Shown here piece by piece: positions 5,425 through 11,725 of a stretch of DNA of 21,554 bases; positions within the stretch are counted from its first letter, which is position 1; every line of letters starts with the position of its first letter. The DNA is from Candidatus Moranbacteria bacterium UBA4824 (GTDB lineage: Bacteria; Patescibacteriota; Minisyncoccia; Moranbacterales; UBA2206). Location: positions 1-21,554 of the forward strand of contig DHFM01000020.1 in the NCBI GenBank assembly GCA_002400405.1. The letters are read 5' to 3'. The notes under the pieces are model-generated. The model worked only from the letters and a program-made list of their open reading frames with translations. It searched no databases and was not told the origin of the DNA. The position numbers were made by a program, and so were the translations under genes.

Positions 5425-6645
5425 ATGAAAAAATATAATATAAAAATAAAAAATTTATTTTTCTTGATTTTAATTGCAATTATTTTTTGTTTGCCGGTAG
5501 AAAAAACTTTAGCAGAAGATTATTCTTGCATAGATATTGGCGGAACTTGCCAAGTTTGGTGTTCTGATGGATATAAAGAATCACGAGTCGGATCAGTATT
5601 GTGCGATGTTGATAATACTTTTCAAAATACTTGTTGTGTTATGGATACTACACCTGTGAATTCTGGGTCATCTGATATTTGTATAGATGCAAGTGGTATA
5701 GAGGGAATTTGTAAATATGGAGATTGCACGACTGGAACAACAAAATTAAATAGTGATGATTGTAGTGATAATTTGGTAGATACGACTTGTTGTGGAATAG
5801 TAGGTATGAATGATAACCCAACGCCATTACCATCATCTGAGTATGATTGTTCTGATATAGTAAATGATCCTAAAAAAACTCCTGTGGGAATATGTCAGCA
5901 CGATGCATGTCCTGCTGGATCAGTGACACTAGCGGTTAGTGAATGTTCAGATAATTTTTGGGATAAAACATGTTGCAAATTTATGGTGAGCCCTTCTGCT
6001 ACTTCTTCGCTATCGGGTTTAACTTCCAATCCTGTTAATAATTCAAACGAAAATAATAATAGCGGTTCTTCTTCTGGTAGCAGTACTTCGATTGTTCCTT
6101 CGCAATGCAACAGTTCAAATACTGGTTGTGTTAATAGCTACACCGAAGCTTTAAAGAGTCAATGTATGGCACAGTTTACTCCTGCTAGTTGCAATTCAAT
6201 GCCTGATTATCTTTCAGCTTTAAAAAATAAATGTTTACAATTAAAACCATCTGGCATTGACTGTGATAAAATTACTGAGAATAATTCTTATGGTAGTAAT
6301 GCAGTAGCAATGGCTAGTTATGTTAGTGGTGCCAGCAGTGCTGGTTCTACTGGCGGATTGGATTTTGATACGATTGCACAGATGGGATTGCCGGATTCTC
6401 CCGGAATAAAAGTTGTTTTGGTAAATGTGATGAAATGGATGCTGGAAATTATCGGCCTTATTACTCTTATTGCGTTTATCATTTCCGGCGGTCAATATTT
6501 GCTTTCGGCAGGAGATGAAACGGCGATGCAAAAAGCTAAAAGGAATATGACCTATTCAATCATCGGGATAATCGTCGCCCTTTCTGGCTTCGTGATTGTC
6601 CGCGCCATCGACACGGCTCTTCGCGCGACGGGTTCGATGTTTTAG
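5425..6645 (+). CDS. secreted protein with three six-Cys modules and a C-terminal pilin-like domain
   Basis: 406 residues from ATG 5425. The signal peptide ends at about residue 30. Three modules follow: C35-x6-C42-x3-C46-x13-C60-x9-C70-C71, C86-x9-C96-x4-C101-x11-C113-x8-C122-C123, and C142-x14-C157-x4-C162-x11-C174-x8-C183-C184. A Ser/Asn-rich spacer (about 188-226) comes next, then a pair of similar Cys segments around EALKSQC and SALKNKC (about 228-282). The pilin core is at about 330-400 (GGQYLLSAGDETAMQKAK, then GIIVALSGFVIVRAID). It is the last gene of the array before a bidirectional terminator. It is probably a disulfide-stabilised surface or tip protein anchored by a pilin-type core. 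The in-frame ATG at 5398 overlaps the previous gene and is less likely. Confidence 0.75.
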   Translation: MKKYNIKIKNLFFLILIAIIFCLPVEKTLAEDYSCIDIGGTCQVWCSDGYKESRVGSVLCDVDNTFQNTCCVMDTTPVNSGSSDICIDASGIEGICKYGDCTTGTTKLNSDDCSDNLVDTTCCGIVGMNDNPTPLPSSEYDCSDIVNDPKKTPVGICQHDACPAGSVTLAVSECSDNFWDKTCCKFMVSPSATSSLSGLTSNPVNNSNENNNSGSSSGSSTSIVPSQCNSSNTGCVNSYTEALKSQCMAQFTPASCNSMPDYLSALKNKCLQLKPSGIDCDKITENNSYGSNAVAMASYVSGASSAGSTGGLDFDTIAQMGLPDSPGIKVVLVNVMKWMLEIIGLITLIAFIISGGQYLLSAGDETAMQKAKRNMTYSIIGIIVALSGFVIVRAIDTALRATGSMF

Positions 6646-6667
6646 GTTTTTAGAAAATTTGCAAAAT

Positions 6668-6707
6668 AAAAACGGCGGACTCAAAGTTTCTTGAGTCGCC
6701 GTTTTTT
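6668..6707. terminator. bidirectional rho-independent terminator
   Basis: Stem ACGGCG-(g)-ACTCAA pairs with TTGAGT-CGCCGT and is flanked by an A run on the left and a T run on the right. It lies between converging genes (plus strand ending at 6645, minus strand ending at 6726) and can serve both. Confidence 0.9.
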
Positions 6708-6725
6708 CTTAGAGAATATCTGATA

Positions 6726-7649
6726 TTACATAGATATTCCTAAGTCCGAAAATTTTTCGGCTTCGTCTATTAAGACGCAGCCGCTCTTGCCATTATTGGA
6801 CGATGTTGCATCACCCGTTGCGTTTTCAGTGAGTGGTGGCGGAGGAGGTTCTGTGGTATCCCAATTTATTACTCGAGACACAATCCAACCTCTCTTTCCT
6901 CCAATAAAGTCGCCATCCTGGTTAGATAACATTATCTGGGTCATTCCCTCTCCCTCAGTGTTTTTTTGTTTTCCCTCGGTATTTAATACATACACGAGGT
7001 CATCCTTTTTGAGAGATGTGAAGGACTGGTTTTTGGAATTGTAAACCCGGCAATCATTTTTAACTCTGGCGAAAATGCCAGATTCTTTTTCTGATTGCAA
7101 AGAATACTTGTCCAATTTGTTAGCCAGTTCACCAGCCGTATTTCTTGAAGCACGGCTAGCACTTTTTTGTACTTCCGGCGAAATGTGACCAAATGCTGTC
7201 CAAGCAATTGTTCCGGAAATGTAAACCAACATTCCAACCACAACCAGACTGATTATTGAGCGAACGGCTTTGAAAAGAAAATTGCTCGGGAAAATCCCGA
7301 TAAAGCCGTAAATAATCAGTAATAAAATCATAAGTGCGGTTAGGGCAAAATTTCCAGAAATTGAGCCCAGTATCATTAATGCTCCTCCAAGCAATATATA
7401 ACCCAGAATGATTATTATTATTGCAATAAGAGCGATCAAGAGAATTAGAGCAATGATTCTTCGAAAAATTGAAACTGCTCCAGAACCGACAGCCGGTGCA
7501 TTTCCGCTGATAAAACTCCAAAGTCGAGAGAATGTTCCCAGGATTAGATTTCCCAATGCGGTAAAAAAGTTGATAATGGTGGGTCGGTAGCCGGGAATTA
7601 AAAGCCCGACAATTATAATTGTAATTAATACGTATGCTGGTATAATCAT
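6726..7649 (-). CDS. multi-pass membrane protein with C-terminal SH3-like domain
   Basis: 307 residues from the minus-strand ATG at 7649. This start is chosen because GAAAGGAGATAGAC sits immediately upstream; a longer frame from 7670 would overlap the previous gene. About five hydrophobic segments occupy residues 1-155, including a very long Ile/Leu run (IIALILLIALIAIIIIILGY). A soluble C-terminal part of about 150 residues then has an SH3-like pattern (RVYNSKNQSFTSLKKDDLVYVL, with a later GKRGWIVSRVI) and ends with a Pro-rich stretch and a lone Cys. Bacterial SH3-like domains often bind cell-wall or surface ligands. It is second in a two-gene operon and converges on the pilin array, so a role in the same envelope apparatus is possible. 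The function is not recognised. Confidence 0.65.
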   Translation of the reverse strand: MIIPAYVLITIIIVGLLIPGYRPTIINFFTALGNLILGTFSRLWSFISGNAPAVGSGAVSIFRRIIALILLIALIAIIIIILGYILLGGALMILGSISGNFALTALMILLLIIYGFIGIFPSNFLFKAVRSIISLVVVGMLVYISGTIAWTAFGHISPEVQKSASRASRNTAGELANKLDKYSLQSEKESGIFARVKNDCRVYNSKNQSFTSLKKDDLVYVLNTEGKQKNTEGEGMTQIMLSNQDGDFIGGKRGWIVSRVINWDTTEPPPPPLTENATGDATSSNNGKSGCVLIDEAEKFSDLGISM

Positions 7650-7651
7650 GT

Positions 7652-8326
7652 CTATCTCCTTTCTCGCCAAGCTTTGGATTTTTCAACCCAGCTGGCTGAT
7701 ATTGTTTGTAATTCGGTTCTGTTTTGCTTTTCACCATCAATGATTTTTTCTTTCGTTTGTTGAGTGAAAGCTTTAACTTTTTCTGCCGATGGCGAGACTT
7801 TTTTTTCAGGAACTTTAATATCAAAAAGTTTTAATATTCTTAACCGCTCTTCATTATTGGTTGCTTCAGTAATATCTCGAATCAAAACTTCTGCGACTAA
7901 AATTCCTTCTTGATCATCAATAAAGGTCCTTTCTTCTCGAGCATCTTTTGGTCCATTAGACAATTTGACTTGTCGACCAAGTTTCACTAGGGTATTGTGT
8001 ATCCATCGAGTAAATTCTCCAGCAAGTTTTGGGTTGTCTTCTCGAAGTTGACCTAGCCAGTCCTTAATCTTCTTTTTTTCTTCGGGAGTTAACGTTCCTT
8101 TTGCAAGAACTTTTGCAAAAGTTATTTCGTCGTCGTAAGTTTTTGAGGCTTCTTCAGAACCTAAACCCATAGCCTCTTCAATCTTTTTCCCAGCAGCTCT
8201 CCCAGCTTTTTCGCTGGCAGTTGAAATAGCTTGCTGTAGGGCAATTACTCCCGCTCCGGCGCCCAATGATTGGGCAACTTCCCAAAGTTTTCTCCATCCG
8301 CTTTTCTTTTTTATAATTTCAGCCAT
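7652..8326 (-). CDS. hypothetical charged soluble protein
   Basis: 224 residues with no signal peptide or clear membrane helix. An early Gly/Ala-rich stretch (AQSLGAGAGVIALQQAIS, about 18-35) could be an amphipathic helix. The rest is rich in Lys and Glu, with likely coiled or helical segments near the C-terminus. The start is supported by AAAGGTAGGACAAG upstream. Its stop lies 2 nt before the start of the downstream membrane protein gene, so translation is probably coupled. I do not recognise a family. A cytoplasmic partner of the membrane protein is a guess from the operon only. Confidence 0.6.
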   Translation of the reverse strand: MAEIIKKKSGWRKLWEVAQSLGAGAGVIALQQAISTASEKAGRAAGKKIEEAMGLGSEEASKTYDDEITFAKVLAKGTLTPEEKKKIKDWLGQLREDNPKLAGEFTRWIHNTLVKLGRQVKLSNGPKDAREERTFIDDQEGILVAEVLIRDITEATNNEERLRILKLFDIKVPEKKVSPSAEKVKAFTQQTKEKIIDGEKQNRTELQTISASWVEKSKAWRERR

Positions 8327-8371
8327 CTTGTCCTACCTTTCCCGTCTTAAAGACGGAAGTTATTTTTTTTG

Positions 8372-8440
8372 TTTACCCTATTGAATAAAAAATGATTACA
8401 TTTTTTATTTTGCTAAAGCAAAATTATTCAACAGGGTGAA
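8372..8440. repeat. two-hairpin structured repeat, copy 1
   Basis: Outer stem CCCTATTGAATA (8376-8387) pairs with TATTCAACAGGG (8425-8436), with one A/C mismatch. It encloses hairpin AAAAAATG-ATTA-CATTTTTT (8387-8406) and hairpin ATTTTGC-TAAA-GCAAAAT (8407-8424). A copy with the same loops but different stems is at 19314-19372; six base pairs differ by compensatory double changes. It lies upstream of a minus-strand operon, in the opposite orientation to it. Confidence 0.8.
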
Positions 8441-8449
8441 TTGAATTGT

Positions 8450-8482
8450 CAAGGAACCGACCATTCGGCCCCCTTGTTTTTT
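8450..8482 (+). terminator. possible rho-independent terminator
   Basis: CAAGG pairs with CCTTG (8450-8454, 8472-8476) around an inner CCGA/TCGG helix, then six T residues. The internal loops make it weaker than the other terminators here. There is no plus-strand gene just upstream, only the structured repeat. Confidence 0.4.
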
Positions 8483-8556
8483 GCCGAGTTGACATTTATA
8501 TTCAACATAAAATACTAGCACAAAATTGGAAAAAAGTCAAATAAAATTTGGAGTGT

Positions 8557-8585
8557 TTGACAGGAGGCTGTTTTTAGAGTATAAT
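8557..8585 (+). promoter_or_regulatory. consensus sigma-70 promoter of the first AbiE module
   Basis: TTGACA (8557-8562), 17-bp spacer and TATAAT (8580-8585) are perfect matches. A small inverted repeat, TAGTA-AG-TACTA (8591-8602), covers the expected transcription start and could be an operator. The direct repeat AAAATTGGA / AAAATTTGGA lies just upstream (about 8523 and 8544). Confidence 0.8.
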
Positions 8586-8617
8586 TATTATAGTAAGTAC
8601 TAAAAAAATAGGTATCT

Positions 8618-9247
8618 ATGGAAAAAAAAGCGATAGAACAAATGCCATATATTTCTAAAACTGTCATAAAAAAGGCTTTAGAGAAGGCTAATTCCAATAC
8701 ACTGCGAAATTATATCAGTTATTGGCAAAAAAAAGAAGAACTATTGCCCGTCAAGAGAGGTTTTTATGTTTTCAAAAAGTTTATCGAAAAAAGTGACAAC
8801 GCGCTCTTTTATGCCAGATTTTTGGCAACTAAAATGATTGAGCCAAGCTATTTGAGTGGGGAATTTATGCTTCAAGAATATCAAGCCCTCACAGATGCAG
8901 TTTTTGGTTATTCTATCGCGACGACAAAAAAAACCACAACAATCGCCAATCAATTTGGGGTGTTTAACTATTTTCTAATCAAGCCAGATTTTTTTTCAGG
9001 TTTCGAGCAAAAAAAATATGGCGATATGCTTTGGTATGAAGCCGTCAAAGCCAAGGCGTTGTTTGATTTTCTGTTAATAAAATTTAGAAAAAAGAAAAAT
9101 ATTTCGAAAGATGATATTTTAGAACTGCGAATTAATTGGGAAGTTTTTGGGGAAAATGATTGGAAAGAATTTGAAAAATATGTTAATATTTCAGGGAGAA
9201 AAATGCAATCGGTGTATAAATTAATAAAAATTATCAAAAAACAATGA
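8618..9247 (+). CDS. abiEi: AbiEi-type antitoxin / transcriptional regulator
   Basis: 209 residues. The N-terminal part resembles the winged-helix domain of AbiEi antitoxins (helical start, then LRNYISYWQKKEELLPVKRGFYVF). The C-terminal part holds PSYLSGEFMLQEYQAL and a KAKALFDFL block typical of the family. AbiEi proteins repress their own operon and oppose the partner nucleotidyltransferase without binding it directly (type IV system). Its last four bases, ATGA, contain the start of the next gene, so toxin translation is coupled. A perfect-consensus promoter lies upstream, with a small inverted repeat at the start site fitting autoregulation. No strong Shine-Dalgarno sequence is seen. Confidence 0.8.
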   Translation: MEKKAIEQMPYISKTVIKKALEKANSNTLRNYISYWQKKEELLPVKRGFYVFKKFIEKSDNALFYARFLATKMIEPSYLSGEFMLQEYQALTDAVFGYSIATTKKTTTIANQFGVFNYFLIKPDFFSGFEQKKYGDMLWYEAVKAKALFDFLLIKFRKKKNISKDDILELRINWEVFGENDWKEFEKYVNISGRKMQSVYKLIKIIKKQ

Positions 9248-10104
9248 TCTGGGAAAAAATGCAAGAAATTGTTGAAAATGGCAAAAAAGAAAATTTATCC
9301 AAAGAAATCATAAAAATTCAACTGAAAGAATTTCTAATTTTGGTTTGTTTAGATTTTATATACAATTCTCCTAAGTGGAGTAAGTTGATTTTTACTGGTG
9401 GAACGGCTCTGCGAATTTTGGGTGAAACAGGAAGGCTTTCAGAAGATTTGGATCTTGATAGTTTGGAAGATAATTTTGATTCGCAAAATTTTTCTCAAGA
9501 TTTGTTCAAAAAATTTCAACAAGCTGGCTTTCAAGAGGTGGAACTTTCCGTCAAATCGCAGGGGAAAGTGGTCGTTTTGAAATTTCCGCTACTGGAAAAA
9601 TTGGGACTGCGTGATGATTTGGCGCAGACGAATTTTTTGCATTTGAAAATAGAAATAGAAACTAATCACTATGACCACTTCGTGACACAAAAAACTCCGA
9701 TTATGAAAAACAATCTTTTTTTTGTGGTGGAAAGTTATGATTTTCCAACTTTGTTTGCGGGAAAAATTGAGGCTATTTTAGGCAGAAAAGGCAAGGTTTT
9801 CCTAGATCGCTATGATTTTCGCGGACGAGATTTGTATGATTTGATTTGGTTTTTAGAAAAAGGTTATTGGCCAAATCTAGAACGAGTCAAAGAAATTATA
9901 AAAGCAGAACAGGGAGCTGAAATTAGAAATTATGCAGATCTTTGGAACTTACTTTTGGCAAGAATAGAAAAAATAGAGCCAGAAGGGATCTATGATGACT
10001 TGAAAAATTTGACCTTAAATCCTCAGGCAGTAAAAAAGATGGCGGAAAATTATCCAGAGATTCTCAAGAGACTTTTGGCGAAATATCAAGGCTCTGATAA
10101 TTAA
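9244..10104 (+). CDS. abiEii: AbiEii/AbiGii-family nucleotidyltransferase toxin
   Basis: 286 residues. The nucleotidyltransferase signature is complete: FTGGTALRI (50-58) followed by RLSEDLDLD (64-72) carrying the metal-binding Asp pair, then the LFAGKIEAIL lysine motif (Lys174) and RGRDLYDLIWFL (193-204). Members of this family transfer nucleotides to targets such as tRNA and cause growth arrest or abortive infection. The start overlaps the antitoxin stop by 4 nt. The length is within the family's range and no key residue is missing, so it should be active. It forms a module with the 8618 gene. A second, divergent module follows directly. Confidence 0.9.
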   Translation: MIWEKMQEIVENGKKENLSKEIIKIQLKEFLILVCLDFIYNSPKWSKLIFTGGTALRILGETGRLSEDLDLDSLEDNFDSQNFSQDLFKKFQQAGFQEVELSVKSQGKVVVLKFPLLEKLGLRDDLAQTNFLHLKIEIETNHYDHFVTQKTPIMKNNLFFVVESYDFPTLFAGKIEAILGRKGKVFLDRYDFRGRDLYDLIWFLEKGYWPNLERVKEIIKAEQGAEIRNYADLWNLLLARIEKIEPEGIYDDLKNLTLNPQAVKKMAENYPEILKRLLAKYQGSDN

Positions 10105-10106
10105 GA

Positions 10107-10200
10107 CTTTATATAAAGCAAAAAATGGCTAAAATTGATTTTTTGGGAAAAAGTGAATTATCCCTATAATGGCTTATATAAAGCAAATTGCTAAAATTGA
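10107..10200. promoter_or_regulatory. direct repeats upstream of the second AbiE module
   Basis: Two direct repeats read TTATATAAAGCAAA followed by GCTAAAATTGA, with a 5-nt (first) or 2-nt (second) insert between the two blocks. They lie at about 10109-10138 and 10174-10200. The first begins with perfect palindrome CTTTATATAAAG. The second ends on the -35 box of the promoter, which suggests regulator binding sites. Confidence 0.6.
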
Positions 10201-10225
10201 CAAAATCTTCCAGATGATATATAAT
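10197..10225 (+). promoter_or_regulatory. consensus sigma-70 promoter of the second AbiE module
   Basis: Perfect TTGACA (10197-10202), 17-bp spacer, perfect TATAAT (10220-10225). The gene starts 40 nt downstream of the -10 box. Confidence 0.85.
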
Positions 10226-10251
10226 ATAGGTAAGAATATTTATTACCTATA
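10225..10251. promoter_or_regulatory. operator-like interrupted palindrome
   Basis: TATAGGTAA (10225-10233) and TTACCTATA (10243-10251) are perfect 9-bp inverted repeats with a 9-bp spacer. The site starts at the end of the -10 box and covers the transcription start, the expected place for an autorepressor such as the AbiEi-like protein encoded next. Confidence 0.7.
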
Positions 10252-10264
10252 GTTCACGAAATTT

Positions 10265-10834
10265 ATGGAAAATAGAATCCTAAGTCTTTATAAAGCCAAA
10301 AGTACAGTTTTTACCGCCAAAGAGATTGGCTTGATTTGGGGAGAAGATAATCTGAATCAACTTAAATCAGGCATAAAATATTATATTGATAAGGGAGATC
10401 TGATTCATCTTAGGCGAGGCATTTATGCTAAGCCCCAATATAATATTTTTGAAACGGCGACAAAAATTTACTCTCCGGCGTATATCAGTTTTGAAACCAT
10501 ATTGCGAAATGAAGGTGTTATTTTTCAACACTACGAAACAATCTTTGTGGCAAGTTATCTTTCCAGAGAAATAGAATTATCCGATGGTCAAAAAATAGTT
10601 TATCGAAAGATAAAAAAAAATTCACTTTTGAATCAAGCTGGGATCAAAAGAGAAGATGAATTTTTTGTTGCCTCTAAGGAGCGAGCTTTTTGTGATATGA
10701 TTTATATTGATCCTAATTATTATTTTGATAATTTAAAAAATATCGATTGGGAAAAATGTTTGGCACTGGCTGATCTTTATGACAACAAAGCAATGAAAAA
10801 ACATATAAATTTTTATAAAAAAAATTATGCTTAA
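10265..10834 (+). CDS. AbiEi-type antitoxin / transcriptional regulator (second module)
   Basis: 189 residues. The N-terminal winged-helix-like region ends with KGDLIHLRRGIYAKPQYN, a hallmark of AbiEi-family regulators. It is followed by SPAYISFETILRNEGVIFQ and the KERAFCDMIYI block. The sequence differs strongly from the first antitoxin at 8618, so this is an independent module rather than a recent duplication. The final 8 nt overlap the start of the toxin gene. The consensus promoter, a 27-bp palindrome on the start site and direct repeats upstream fit negative autoregulation. Confidence 0.85.
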   Translation: MENRILSLYKAKSTVFTAKEIGLIWGEDNLNQLKSGIKYYIDKGDLIHLRRGIYAKPQYNIFETATKIYSPAYISFETILRNEGVIFQHYETIFVASYLSREIELSDGQKIVYRKIKKNSLLNQAGIKREDEFFVASKERAFCDMIYIDPNYYFDNLKNIDWEKCLALADLYDNKAMKKHINFYKKNYA

Positions 10835-11543
10835 TTGGGAATTGCACAAAACTATAATGGTTGAAATACTCAAGGATATTTATGAAACTCTTTCTATCGC
10901 GTCTCATTTAGGTTTTAAGGGCGGTACAGCAGCCTATCTTTTCTATGATTTGCCACGCTTTAGCGTTGATTTAGATTTTGATTTATTGGATGATAAAAAA
11001 GAGGATCTTGTTTTTCGGGAAATAGAGAAAATTATCGAAAAACACGGAGTAATCTTGGAAAAACACATAAAGCACTATACAATTTTCTTTTTATTGTCAT
11101 ATGGAAAAAATGAAAGAAATATCAAGATAGAAATTTCAAGAAGGGGAAGCGCAGGGAATTTTTCGGTGCAAAATTATTTGGGAATTATGATGAAAGTTAT
11201 GGAACCAAGCGATGCATTCGCTTGCAAGCTGGCGGCGCTGGCGGATAGAAAAAAAACCGCTTCGCGAGATTTTTTTGATACGCACTATTTTTTTTCTAAA
11301 CATTGGGAAATCAACGAGGAAACATTAATGAGAAAAACTGGTAAAAATATTGCTGAATATATCGAAAAGTCAATAGATGTTTTGGAAAAATTTGATAATA
11401 AGGATATTTTGCATGGATTAGGAGAACTTCTCAGCGCTAAGCAAAAAGATTGGGTAAGAAATAACTTGAAAAAAGATTTAATTTTTCAGTTGAAAAATTA
11501 TGCGGATACATTAAGACGAACACAGAAAAATCATTCGTCTTGA
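10827..11543 (+). CDS. AbiEii/AbiGii-family nucleotidyltransferase toxin (second module)
   Basis: 238 residues. The motifs are FKGGTAAYLFYDLPRFSVDLDFD (split: GGT at 32-34, the DLDFD Asp pair at 48-52), SDAFACKLAAL (Lys134) and SRDFFDTHYFF (146-156). The expected catalytic residues are present. It is shorter than the first toxin, lacking much of the C-terminal helical part. It starts inside the preceding antitoxin gene. It is probably a toxin that modifies a cellular RNA or protein by nucleotide transfer; the target is unknown. Confidence 0.88.
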   Translation: MLNWELHKTIMVEILKDIYETLSIASHLGFKGGTAAYLFYDLPRFSVDLDFDLLDDKKEDLVFREIEKIIEKHGVILEKHIKHYTIFFLLSYGKNERNIKIEISRRGSAGNFSVQNYLGIMMKVMEPSDAFACKLAALADRKKTASRDFFDTHYFFSKHWEINEETLMRKTGKNIAEYIEKSIDVLEKFDNKDILHGLGELLSAKQKDWVRNNLKKDLIFQLKNYADTLRRTQKNHSS

Positions 11544-11593
11544 CTTATAGCGTTTATTTTGATAGTATCTAAAAGTAAGATAGTATTCGGATG

Positions 11594-11614
11594 AAGTTCG
11601 CCCAAAGCGGACTT
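11594..11614 (+). terminator. possible terminator of the second AbiE module
   Basis: AAGTTCGC (11594-11601) pairs with GCGGACTT (11607-11614), with one G-T pair, across a 5-nt loop. TCTTTATT follows. The T tract is short. Confidence 0.5.
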
Positions 11615-11630
11615 TCTTTATTAATATAAC

Positions 11631-11714
11631 AGCGATGCGAATTTTGCGAACTAGCATGCGAATGATGCAAATGGTTCGCGGTATTCGTATGAAATTCGCA
11701 TTGTTCGCATCGCT
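11631..11714. repeat. ATGCGAA-rich palindromic repeat, copy B
   Basis: 84 bp, starts AGCGATGCGAA and ends TTCGCATCGCT. The central CATGCGAATGATGCAAA and TTCGCGGTATTCG blocks are shared with 197-277. It ends exactly 11 nt before the nusA ATG, the same distance as copy A has to its downstream gene. Confidence 0.8.
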
Positions 11715-11725
11715 ACTAAAAATTT

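Noticed and set aside
7156..7824. Minus-strand ORF of 222 codons overlapping two coupled genes
   Set aside because: It is out of frame with two genes that have ribosome sites and sensible products; its residues are a shadow rich in Arg, Asn and Ser.
8489..8516. Second promoter (TTGACA with AATACT) before the first AbiE module
   Set aside because: The -10 match is weak with a 16-bp spacer, and a perfect promoter lies closer to the gene.
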